DNA of 46,189 nucleotides from Bacillota bacterium (GTDB lineage: Bacteria; Bacillota; Clostridia; Christensenellales; SZUA-584). The notes below the pieces were generated by a model. That model was not told the DNA's origin and searched no databases. It worked only from the letters and a program-made list of their open reading frames with translations. Of the stretch, positions 30,189 to 37,143 are shown in pieces. How positions within the stretch are numbered: position 1 is the stretch's first letter; the number at the start of each line of letters is the position of its first letter. Made by a program: the position numbers and the translations under genes. The DNA lies in assembly GCA_023390815.1 (NCBI GenBank), contig JAEWCC010000038.1, forward strand, positions 1-46,189, given 5' to 3'.

Positions 30189-30339
30189 TATACTTTCAGA
30201 ACGCGTGAAAGATATCCATGAACTGCGCGAAAAAGAACACGCAGCCGCATGCATGATATTATTTGCTTCCATCCTGCCGTATATGGGCGTTCATAATTGA
30301 AAACGAGGCGGCCCCGCAAGGCGTGCCGCCTGCGTTTTT
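30189..30339 (+). other. Possible short + strand transcript (extended -10 to hairpin terminator)
   Basis: TATACT (30189-30194) preceded by TGG gives an extended -10 without a good -35. AGGCGGC (30306-30312) pairs with GCCGCCT (30325-30331) ahead of TTTTT. A 43-residue frame (30169-30300) lies across it with a hydrophobic C-terminus and no ribosome binding site. It runs antisense to the gdhA-upstream direction. It could be a small RNA or nothing. Confidence 0.3.
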
Positions 30340-30396
30340 ATGACCCCGGTAACACGAAATGTGCCGGGAAATTAATCGTACAGGGTCAGGTGTCCG

Positions 30397-31428
30397 CTAG
30401 CCTGCGATGACGATGCCGTCGAATACATCAAACGCTTCCCAGCCCATCACCTGATAAATACCTTGTATTTTGCCGTCCACGCATTTGAGCCAGCCGGTCT
30501 TACCGTCACTGGCCTTAAGCTTAAACCAGTACTGGCCGTAGACGCGCACGACATTCAGAGTTTCGCCCTCCTGCGGGATAAAGGCTACAATCTCATCCGA
30601 GTAATCACGTCCGAAGGTGCCGTAGCCGCTGCCGTAATCCCAGATCACGGAGTACTCGTCTTTGAAGTATTCCGAGTCGATCTCTTTGAGCAGCACACAG
30701 TATGTTTTGAGCGTAAGCGGATCCGGCTCGTAGAGCGGATCGCTTGCGTAGAAATCTTCTTTCAGCTTGCGCTCTGCACCGTCGCAGAGAAAATGCCCCG
30801 TGTACCACACGTCGGTAAACTCGGTGGTGCGCGTCACATACTGCACCAGTCCCTTGCCGTCAAAAAAATCGGCGGGATGCAGGTCCGCACGCCAAGGGCC
30901 GTCAAACTTAAGGCCCTCTACCGGACCCATATCATAGAGTTTCGTGCCGTCCCACCAGAAGAGGTAGGTAAAAGCCTGCTCGCTGTCCGCAAGCTCGTAA
31001 TACTGATCGGTAAACCCGAGTTCCAGGATGCTGTCGGCCGTGTCGATATCGGTGACGGCAAAGCACTGCGCCAGCGCGGCATAGCCGACCAGATACGCGG
31101 TTCCGTTAATGGACAGTGTGCTCTCATGCTCGCCTGCTGTAAACTCAATTTGCTCCGCTGTGCCGTCGCAGTTGAGATCCGCCCCGGCGCGCTGCTGGTA
31201 TATGTCAAACAAAATGCCGTTTTCACCCGCGGCGTCTGAAATCTCCCCAAAGGGTGTGGGGGAAGGCGTGGCAGAGGGCGTTGAAACAGGAGTTGATGAA
31301 GGCGTAACCGTTGCGGCGGGTGCCTCGTTGGTCGGCTTCGGCGTTTGGGTTGGCTCGGGCTCGGTCCCGCATGATGCAAGCGTAATAAACAATACGGCGG
31401 CAAGCACTAAAAGAACGCACTTTTTCAT
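30397..31428 (-). CDS. Secreted lipoprotein with Pro/Thr/Ser-rich linker
   Basis: A 343-residue lipoprotein: signal peptide with lipobox 'TLASC' (Cys at about 20), a low-complexity 'TPKPTNEAPAATVTPSSTP' wall-spanning linker to about residue 60, then a globular domain ('GADLNCDGTAEQIEFTAG', a Dx(D/N)xDG-like Ca-binding turn, as in dockerin or FG-GAP-like modules), and a C-terminal stretch ('YGQYWFKLKASDGKTGWLKC') like an SH3b wall-binding module. Function unknown. The start at 31428 follows 'CAGGAGGGC'. Confidence 0.75.
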   Translation of the reverse strand: MKKCVLLVLAAVLFITLASCGTEPEPTQTPKPTNEAPAATVTPSSTPVSTPSATPSPTPFGEISDAAGENGILFDIYQQRAGADLNCDGTAEQIEFTAGEHESTLSINGTAYLVGYAALAQCFAVTDIDTADSILELGFTDQYYELADSEQAFTYLFWWDGTKLYDMGPVEGLKFDGPWRADLHPADFFDGKGLVQYVTRTTEFTDVWYTGHFLCDGAERKLKEDFYASDPLYEPDPLTLKTYCVLLKEIDSEYFKDEYSVIWDYGSGYGTFGRDYSDEIVAFIPQEGETLNVVRVYGQYWFKLKASDGKTGWLKCVDGKIQGIYQVMGWEAFDVFDGIVIAG

Positions 31429-31591
31429 TGAATGCCCTCCTGTATTTACGTATATAGCCGAAAAAATACTGAAATGTCTGCAATCTGATTATACTCCGGA
31501 TTGCGCGTACTTGCAACGTATTCGCGATGATTATCGCCCGGGTCGTATACGCGGACAGCAGCCGACAAACAATATCTTCGGGGTGAATGAC

Positions 31592-31942
31592 ATGGAGAAA
31601 AAGGCGAGGAAAGCGGCAGTCGGCGTAATCTGCGGCGTGATCGCGGGATTGTTCGGTTCGGGCGGGGGTATTGCCATCGTGGAAGGGCTGGAACGCGCGG
31701 GTACCGACGAAAAACGCGCGCACGCGGCGTCCATTGCGGTGATGTTTCCGATTTCGGCGTTATCCGCCATACTGTACGGCACAGGCGGATATGTGCCGTG
31801 GGGCAGTACGCTGTGGCTGTGCGGCGGAGCCATCGCGGGCGGACTCGTTGGTGCGTGCCTGCTTCGCCGCGTAAAGACGCGGCTGCTCAATATCCTGTTT
31901 ACGGTGCTCATGATCGCGTCGGGCGTCTGGATGTTGCTTTGA
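31592..31942 (+). CDS. TauE/SafE-family transporter, N-terminal half (split gene)
   Basis: A 116-residue protein with four TM segments that equals one repeat half of the TauE/SafE sulfite/sulfonate exporter family: 'VGVICGVIAGLFGSGGGIAI' is the family's hallmark 'G..sG.lg.GGG' element; 'HAASIAVMFPISALSAILY' and 'GGAIAGGLVGACLLRRVKTR' follow. It must pair with the next gene to form a full transporter (usual length about 250). ATG 31592 follows 'GGGGTG'. The next gene overlaps its stop by 4 bases. Confidence 0.8.
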   Translation: MEKKARKAAVGVICGVIAGLFGSGGGIAIVEGLERAGTDEKRAHAASIAVMFPISALSAILYGTGGYVPWGSTLWLCGGAIAGGLVGACLLRRVKTRLLNILFTVLMIASGVWMLL

Positions 31943-32331
31943 TATACGCGTTGATGGGCCTCGTGTTTGGTGTTGCGGGGGGTATGGGACTGGGCGGCGG
32001 CATCGTGTTGATTCCCGTACTCACCCTATGGATGGGTATCGAGCAGCACAGCGCGCAGGGGATGACGCTGTTCGCGTATCTGCCGATGGCGGTGTTCGCA
32101 CTGGCTTCGCATATTCGGCGGAAAGCGTTTCGCATTAAGCCCGTTCTTTATATCACAGTCTTCGGCCTTGCGGGCGCCGTGGGCGGATATCTGCTTGCCT
32201 CTATGTTCGACACACAGACGCTCAAAACAATATTCGGGGGTTTCCTGATCGCCGCCGCGCTGCTGCGCCTATGGCGTCAGGAGGTGGGCCCCTGGCTGAA
32301 GAAACGGCGCGAAAACAGCGAAAATCGTTAG
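31939..32331 (+). CDS. TauE/SafE-family transporter, C-terminal half (split gene)
   Basis: A 130-residue protein with four TM segments and the same half-repeat signature: 'LVFGVAGGMGLGGGIVLIPV' and 'HSAQGMTLFAYLPMAVFALA'. The start is read as TTG at 31939, overlapping the TGA of the first half (TTGA), which indicates coupled translation; the Leu-Ile-Tyr sequence follows. The paralogous halves presumably form a heterodimer. The substrate cannot be inferred. The C-terminus is basic ('LKKRRENSENR'). Confidence 0.8.
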   Translation: MIYALMGLVFGVAGGMGLGGGIVLIPVLTLWMGIEQHSAQGMTLFAYLPMAVFALASHIRRKAFRIKPVLYITVFGLAGAVGGYLLASMFDTQTLKTIFGGFLIAAALLRLWRQEVGPWLKKRRENSENR

Positions 32332-32352
32332 TCTCAAAATTTAGATGATCTG

Positions 32353-32381
32353 TTGCATAACGGCTGCGGGCACTTTATAGT
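32353..32381 (+). promoter_or_regulatory. SigA-type promoter upstream of 32412 gene
   Basis: TTGCAT (32353-32358), 17 bases, TATAGT (32376-32381), 30 bases before the ATG. Confidence 0.65.
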
Positions 32382-32411
32382 GAACATATCGATGAATAAT
32401 GGGGCGAGACG

Positions 32412-33038
32412 ATGAATATTCAAAAGCTTAAAGACGCGGAAGCACGGTTTCTCGGGATGTATCCGCAGGGGTTTGAAACGCCGGAGCTGGCGGCAATGGT
32501 CAAGAAGCACCATGTGGACAAGCTGACCGTTTTCGCGCGGGAAGTCTTTTCACCCGATATGCTGGACGACACCCGGGAGGCTGCAGGGAACATGGTAAAG
32601 CTGGTGACGCGCTCATCGCTCGTCTCGGTATTTGAGAAGCCCAAATTCCGTGACGCGGTGAACATCATGTCCGCTGACGAGAGGGAAGCGCTGGTTTTAT
32701 TCTTAAAGCAGCTGCTGCATGGCGATCAACGCGTCGGATTCGACGGCCTTGCACGCCTGCTGGCCGTGTACCGTATTGACAAGTGGCCGGTTATCACCGC
32801 TTTTCGTTGCTATTACCACCCCGATACCGATCTGGCGCTGAAGCCCACCACGGTGAAGAACGTCATCGCATTCTTCGAACTGGACGGGCTGCGCTATTTA
32901 GTGCATCCCAACTATGAGTTTTATGACCTTTACCGCGCAGCGATCAATGAGATGAGGGCGGCGGTGAGCCCGTTGTGCGGCCCCACGGGCGCACACTTCT
33001 CCGGCTTTTTGATGATGGCGATGGAAGGCAGTATTTAG
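32412..33038 (+). CDS. Conserved-looking hypothetical protein (208 aa)
   Basis: A 208-residue soluble protein I do not recognise. It is mostly helical with Leu/Lys-rich segments ('FLKQLLHGDQRVGFDGLARL'), conserved-looking aromatics ('YRIDKWPVITAFRCYYHPDT') and a C-terminal 'LCGPTGAHFSGFLMMAMEG'. There is no TM segment or signal. It has its own promoter; ATG 32412 follows 'GGGGCGAGACG'. Nothing ties it functionally to its neighbours. Confidence 0.65.
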   Translation: MNIQKLKDAEARFLGMYPQGFETPELAAMVKKHHVDKLTVFAREVFSPDMLDDTREAAGNMVKLVTRSSLVSVFEKPKFRDAVNIMSADEREALVLFLKQLLHGDQRVGFDGLARLLAVYRIDKWPVITAFRCYYHPDTDLALKPTTVKNVIAFFELDGLRYLVHPNYEFYDLYRAAINEMRAAVSPLCGPTGAHFSGFLMMAMEGSI

Positions 33039-33224
33039 CGTGCGGGAAATAGTTCCGAATACGTTGACTGCACTTTTTTGAGATTCTCCGAGAGAAGCCG
33101 ATGCGGGACAAGCCTTGTATGAAGCCCCCGAAACCGATTGCAACTTTTAGACGGGCGACTTGCAGAAAACACAAAAAAACGGGGAATATATGAACATTTT
33201 TTTAACAAAATGAAGAAATTAATA
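33039..33224. other. Gap before the glnK promoter
   Basis: No convincing gene or hairpin. Stretches of A and T ('AAAACACAAAAAAACGGGG', 'TTTTTTTAACAAAATG') sit just before the glnK promoter and could act as an UP element. Confidence 0.4.
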
Positions 33225-33253
33225 TTGACAGTTGCATACGAATCTGCTATAAC
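33225..33253 (+). promoter_or_regulatory. SigA promoter of the glnK-amt operon
   Basis: TTGACA (33225-33230), 17 bases, TATAAC (33248-33253). The A/T-rich DNA upstream fits an UP element. Confidence 0.85.
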
Positions 33254-33268
33254 AAAGGCAGATGAATC

Positions 33269-33311
33269 GACGGCGTTTCAATGATTGTTGAAGCGCCGTC
33301 TTTGTTTTTTC
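33269..33311 (+). terminator. Leader terminator 1 of glnK-amt
   Basis: GACGGCG (33269-33275) pairs with CGCCGTC (33294-33300); TTCAA/TTGAA continues the stem past one U-G pair to a 6-base loop, and TTTGTTTTTT follows. It lies only about 10 bases after the predicted start of transcription. Confidence 0.85.
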
Positions 33312-33389
33312 AGGGGCTCCGAGTGTTGGTTTTCGGAGTTTAGATTCGTCAAGCCCAAGGTGCCGTGGCACACGATATTTGCAGGCGAA

Positions 33390-33418
33390 GACGCCAGCAA
33401 TTTTGCTGGCGTCTTTTT
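33390..33418 (+). terminator. Leader terminator 2 of glnK-amt
   Basis: GACGCCAGCAA (33390-33400) pairs perfectly with TTGCTGGCGTC (33403-33413) and is followed by TTTTTG. It is a second intrinsic terminator between promoter and glnK, 72 bases ahead of the start codon. Confidence 0.85.
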
Positions 33419-33489
33419 GTTTTGTATCAGGTCCCAAAAAGTGCAAGCTTTTGGGTTTAAAGAAATTATTTTTTATGGAGGTGTTTCGT

Positions 33490-33828
33490 TTGAAAAAGCT
33501 GGAGTTCATTATCAAACCGGAAAGGCTGGAGGACGTCAAGGAGGTGCTCAACGATCTCGATATCAAGGGCATGACCGTCACCATGGTATCAGGCTGCGGT
33601 ACGCAGAAGGGGAAACAGGAGACCTACCGCGGCGTCACGTACCACATCAACCTGCTGCCCAAGATCAAGGTGGAGACTGTGGTCAAGGATGAGCAGGCTG
33701 CGGTGCTCACAGAGGAGATCATGACCAGGCTGAGAACAGGCAATATCGGCGACGGCAAGATATTCATCTACGATGTCGGCGGCATCGTTCGCATCAGAAC
33801 GGGGGAACGCGATGAGAACGCAATTTAG
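33490..33828 (+). CDS. glnK: PII signal-transduction protein (GlnK-like)
   Basis: A 112-residue PII protein: 'LEFIIKPERLEDVKEVLNDL', T-loop 'CGTQKGKQETYRGVTYHINL' (Tyr at the GlnB Tyr51 position), B-loop 'EEIMTRLRTGNIGDGKIFIY' and C-loop. It binds ATP/ADP and 2-oxoglutarate and usually gates Amt. Start is TTG at 33490 after 'TGGAGGTGTTTCG'; an ATG-containing in-frame extension to 33379 runs through terminator 2 and is rejected. It overlaps the small TM protein by 17 bases and leads the glnK-amt operon, with a structured leader. Confidence 0.9.
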   Translation: MKKLEFIIKPERLEDVKEVLNDLDIKGMTVTMVSGCGTQKGKQETYRGVTYHINLLPKIKVETVVKDEQAAVLTEEIMTRLRTGNIGDGKIFIYDVGGIVRIRTGERDENAI

Positions 33829-34093
33829 CGGCAGCAAGCTGAGCGTAGCGGTGCTCATGACCGTGGCGGCGATCATTACACTGCTGGGCGTGGGGTATGG
33901 CATATATGCCGCGATCACCGGTGCCACATTTTCCGTGATGAGCGCGAAAATACCCGCCGTCATATTTGCCGTCGTGGTGACATTTCTCGGCGTGCGTTAT
34001 TTTCTGGCGACGCTGAAGCTCTCGAAAAAGATCAAAGACGAGCGGTTCAGCTGGAACAACTTTAAAAAACAGTCCGCGAAGGGCAATATTTAA
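33812..34093 (+). CDS. Two-TM small protein between glnK and amt
   Basis: A 93-residue protein with two TM segments ('VAVLMTVAAIITLLGVGYGI' and 'KIPAVIFAVVVTFLGVRYFL') and a charged C-terminal tail ('KLSKKIKDERFSWNNFKKQS'). I do not recognise a named family. ATG 33812 overlaps the glnK end by 17 bases, with 'GGGGGAACGCG' as ribosome site; amt starts 24 bases after its stop. Position suggests an accessory subunit of ammonium transport or a PII docking partner (inference). Confidence 0.75.
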   Translation: MRTQFSGSKLSVAVLMTVAAIITLLGVGYGIYAAITGATFSVMSAKIPAVIFAVVVTFLGVRYFLATLKLSKKIKDERFSWNNFKKQSAKGNI

Positions 34094-34117
34094 GGTTTTT
34101 TGAAAGGGGAAAAGGAA

Positions 34118-35692
34118 ATGAAAAACAAAAAGTTTACACTCTTTACGATCATCATGCTGGCGGTGATTGTGTTGCTGGGGGTGGTGCTGTTTACGGTAAA
34201 ACCCTCCGCGGACTCGGTGGGAGATCCGAGCGGTGCGAATACCGCCGTACTTGCGGATCCCTCGTCCGCAACGCTGGAGGATGTGGCCGCGACAGCGGAG
34301 AAAACCGAGACAGGTCTTAACTATGTCTGGGTGATGATCTGCGGCTTCCTCGTGTTCTTCTTCCAGGCGGGCTTTGCGCTGGTGGAAACGGGCTTCACTC
34401 AGGCTAAGAATGCGCTTCATACCATCGCAATGAACTTCATGGTGTTCATTATCGGCGCAATCGGCTACTACCTCGTGGGCTTCGCGTTCCAGTTTGGCGC
34501 AAGCGGCGGTGCGGCGTCACTCGGAGCGGGTACAGCTGTCTTAAACAGCGGTGTTGCCATTGAAGGCTTCGGCGGCATCATCGGCACAAGCGGCTTCATG
34601 CTTACGGGCAACGCCTATGACGTCGGCGTATTCGCACTGTTCTTCTTCCAGATGGTGTTTATGGATACGACCTGCACGATACCGACCGGCTCCATGGCGG
34701 AACGCGTGAAGTTCTCCGCAGTCGTGATTATATCGTTCTTCATCTCCATGGTGTTCTACCCGCTGTTTGGTAACTGGATGTGGGGCGGCGGCTTCCTCTC
34801 CACGCTGGGCAAGTTCTTCGGGCTCGGTCACGGTGCGGTAGACTTCGCGGGTTCGTCGGTTGTGCATGGCATGGGCGGCATGATCGCACTCTCCGGTGCC
34901 ATCATTATCGGGCCTCGTATCGGCAAGTTCCGCAAAGACGGCACGCCGAATGCATTCCCGGGCCATCATCTCCCTATGGCCATGTTCGGTACAATCCTGC
35001 TGTTCTTCTGCTGGTTCGCGTTCAACGCAGGCAGCACGCTCAATGGTTCCGACTTCCGTCTCGCTGTTGTGGCCACCAACACGATGATCGCGGGCGCAGT
35101 CGGCGGCGCGGCGGCGATGTTCTACATGTGGGCCAAATACGGTAAGCCCGATCCTTCCATGACGTGCAACGGCGCGTTGGCCGGCCTCGTGGCGATTACA
35201 GCCCCGTGCGCGTTCGTCAACAGCGTGTCGGCAGCGCTGATTGGCGCAATCGCGGGCGTGCTGGTATGCGTAGCGGTCTACGTGGTAGAGCACAAATGCA
35301 AGATTGACGATCCGGTCGGCGCAATATCGGTACACGGCGTCAACGGTATATGGGGCATCCTTGCGCTGGGCCTCTTCGCGGACGGTACCTATGGCGACGG
35401 GCTGAACGGCGTAGCCGGTGGCGTAACGGGTCTGTTCTACGGCGATGCAAGTCAATTGTGGGCGCAGCTCGTCTGTATCGGTGTGCTGATCGTCTGGGGC
35501 TTCGGTCTTTCGTACCTGTTCATCAAGCTGCTCGACAAGATCATGGGCATCCGCGTGCCGAAAGAAGCAGAAGTCGGCGGCCTTGATATCCCCGAGATGG
35601 GCGCGTATGCATATCCCAGCTTCCAGCTGCAGAGCCAGGACTTTGACGGTTTCGCTGCGATGGAACCGGAGCCTGCCGGCAAAAAGAAATAA
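34118..35692 (+). CDS. amt: Ammonium transporter (Amt family)
   Basis: A 524-residue Amt with an N-terminal hydrophobic segment and an extended soluble linker (about residues 25-70), then about 11 TM helices. Landmarks: 'FQAGFALVETGFTQAKN', 'MDTTCTIPTGSMAERVKFS', 'DFAGSSVVHGMGGMIALSG' (signature, with first pore His), 'GHHLPMAMFGTILLFFCWFA', 'NGALAGLVAITAPCAFV' and 'ISVHGVNGIWGILALGLFA' (second pore His). The C-terminal tail contains 'GLDIPEMGAYAYPSFQL', as in clostridial homologues. ATG 34118 follows 'AAAGGGGAAAAGGA'; a TTG at 34100 lies before that. Regulated with glnK. Confidence 0.95.
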   Translation: MKNKKFTLFTIIMLAVIVLLGVVLFTVKPSADSVGDPSGANTAVLADPSSATLEDVAATAEKTETGLNYVWVMICGFLVFFFQAGFALVETGFTQAKNALHTIAMNFMVFIIGAIGYYLVGFAFQFGASGGAASLGAGTAVLNSGVAIEGFGGIIGTSGFMLTGNAYDVGVFALFFFQMVFMDTTCTIPTGSMAERVKFSAVVIISFFISMVFYPLFGNWMWGGGFLSTLGKFFGLGHGAVDFAGSSVVHGMGGMIALSGAIIIGPRIGKFRKDGTPNAFPGHHLPMAMFGTILLFFCWFAFNAGSTLNGSDFRLAVVATNTMIAGAVGGAAAMFYMWAKYGKPDPSMTCNGALAGLVAITAPCAFVNSVSAALIGAIAGVLVCVAVYVVEHKCKIDDPVGAISVHGVNGIWGILALGLFADGTYGDGLNGVAGGVTGLFYGDASQLWAQLVCIGVLIVWGFGLSYLFIKLLDKIMGIRVPKEAEVGGLDIPEMGAYAYPSFQLQSQDFDGFAAMEPEPAGKKK

Positions 35693-35716
35693 AGCAGATA
35701 TAACGCTTTTATACAG

Positions 35717-35748
35717 GAAGCGGGCAATCATCTGCCCGCTTCTTTTCG
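35717..35748 (+). terminator. Terminator of the glnK-amt operon
   Basis: GAAGCGGGCA (35717-35726) pairs with TGCCCGCTTC (35733-35742) followed by TTTTC. It also separates amt from the convergent AEC gene. Confidence 0.9.
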
Positions 35749-35776
35749 TTATAATTTATCATGGAAATAAAGCGGT

Positions 35777-36700
35777 TTATGTTGCGATCACCGTGATCAC
35801 CGCAAACGCGGCGAGCGCAATCAATGTGGACAATGAAAGCGTAGCCGAGACGAAGGCGCTTTCATCCTCGCCGCGCGCAAATACGGGCAGCACGAAAGGC
35901 GGCGGCAGCAGAAACATGAGTATGAACGCCCAGAAGAGCGACTGATCGACCGGAGTCAGCAGGCCGACGCCGAGCAGCACGAGCGCGCATAGCGCGCCCA
36001 TGACCGCCAATCGAATGCCCGCGGCCGCCAATGCGCGCAGCATGACGCCTCTTTTAAACTCCAGCTCGTACCCGACGACCAGCAGGATGACGGCGGCGGT
36101 GGGGGCGGAGATAAAATCCAGCACGCCCTGCACGATTGGCCCCGCGTCGCTGGCGCCGATGGTCTGCCCCAAACCGGAAGCGCCCAGTGCGACGCCCGCT
36201 GCGATGGCGAGAATGACGGGTGAGGTAATCATGGATTTCAGGCTGCCCTTCAGTGTGCCGCCCTCGTTTCGTTTGAGCAGCGTAAAGTAGACGGTGAAAA
36301 CGAACAGCACCTGCCCGAGATCGACCGTGGCAAACGGGGTAACGGAGCCGAACAGCAGCGCGTAGAGCGCATAGCCCAGCATGCCTGCTTCGAAACCGGT
36401 CATCAGGAACGGAAAAGACCGCGGTCTGCCTGGAACGGCTTTTTTGATGCCAAAGCCCAAGGCCAGAGCCAGCAGACAGACGAGGAACATCGCGACGGTG
36501 ACGATGACGATGCGCGGCGAGTATTCGGCTTGATAGAAAGCTTTAAGCAGTACTGCGGGGAGGAAGACATTGACGACCACCGCCTTGAGCCCGTCGATGC
36601 CGCTTTTTTTAAGCAAGCCGGTTTTGTGGCAGACGATGCCGATCCCCAGCATGAGCAGTACGGGCAAGACGATTTTAAGCGTACCGGTGAATGATTCCAT
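35777..36700 (-). CDS. AEC-family transporter (auxin efflux carrier-like)
   Basis: A 307-residue membrane protein with ten TM helices in two repeats, as in the AEC/malate-permease family: 'VLLMLGIGIVCHKTGLLKKS' (N-terminal repeat with Gly-x-Gly-x-x-x-x-Lys), 'VVVNVFLPAVLLKAFYQAEY' with the conserved N-x-x-L-P, and 'ALMFLLPPPFVLPV'-type residues in the second repeat. It transports small organic acids by proton coupling; the substrate is unknown. ATG 36700 follows 'CAGGAGGGCTCC'. It faces away from the T-box gene. Confidence 0.85.
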   Translation of the reverse strand: MESFTGTLKIVLPVLLMLGIGIVCHKTGLLKKSGIDGLKAVVVNVFLPAVLLKAFYQAEYSPRIVIVTVAMFLVCLLALALGFGIKKAVPGRPRSFPFLMTGFEAGMLGYALYALLFGSVTPFATVDLGQVLFVFTVYFTLLKRNEGGTLKGSLKSMITSPVILAIAAGVALGASGLGQTIGASDAGPIVQGVLDFISAPTAAVILLVVGYELEFKRGVMLRALAAAGIRLAVMGALCALVLLGVGLLTPVDQSLFWAFILMFLLPPPFVLPVFARGEDESAFVSATLSLSTLIALAAFAVITVIAT

Positions 36701-36802
36701 GGAGCCCTCCTGAACAGTTGAAATAAAACAGGATACATCTATATTATCAGAAACGATATCGGAATGACAGATATTACACGATAAAACGCATGAAAATGGC
36801 TG

Positions 36803-36831
36803 TTGACACTGGCATTATGCTCGCATATAAT
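36803..36831 (+). promoter_or_regulatory. Consensus SigA promoter of the T-box leader
   Basis: TTGACA (36803-36808), 17 bases, TATAAT (36826-36831): full consensus at both hexamers. Confidence 0.92.
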
Positions 36832-36837
36832 ATGCAT

Positions 36838-37113
36838 AAATATAAGCTCAAAGTTGCATAATACTTCAAAGGCTGTGAAGGGGAAAGTAACAGGAAGCGA
36901 AAGCGTACAGAGAGCCGCCGGGTGGTGCAAGGCGGACGCGGGCGGAATGTGAAGCTCACCCCGGAGCCGCAGTGCTGAATTGTTTTAGGTACTGACGAGT
37001 TGCTCAAGCGTTAGTTGAGAGCAGGGTGTTTAGCCCTGATCAGAGCTGGCGGATTCATCCGCAAGCAGAGTGGTACCGCGAACCTTCGTCTCTGTATAGA
37101 TGAAGGTTTTTTT
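36838..37113 (+). ncRNA. T-box riboswitch leader (tRNA-sensing)
   Basis: A 275-base leader with T-box hallmarks: 'GAAGGGGAAAGTA' (5' side of the specifier region, about 36875), 'AGAGAGCCGCCGGGTGGTG' in stem I, 'GTGAAGCTCACCCCGGAGC' holding the specifier, and the T-box 'GCAGAGTGGTACCGCGAA' (37065-37082). The TGGT bulge implies a tRNA ending ACCA (discriminator A). The specifier is ambiguous: CTC (Leu; 36955-36957, followed by ACC and six bases before GAG, my preference) or GCT (Ala; 36954-36956, after GAA). The terminator is AACCTTCGTCT/AGATGAAGGTT (37081-37108) and T7. It controls the acyl-CoA ligase. Confidence 0.92.
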
Positions 37114-37143
37114 AATTCCAAAAACAATTTGGAGGGGGAGCCC

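Noticed and set aside
33460..33489. ATG at 33475 as the glnK start
   Set aside because: It is in frame but would add five residues before the conserved 'KKLEFII' beginning and overlaps the ribosome site GGAGG; TTG at 33490 fits better.
36838..37113. Reading the T-box specifier as any other codon (AAG or AGC in the same loop)
   Set aside because: tRNA-Lys and tRNA-Ser would be disfavoured by spacing, and tRNA-Ser has a G discriminator while the TGGT bulge calls for A.
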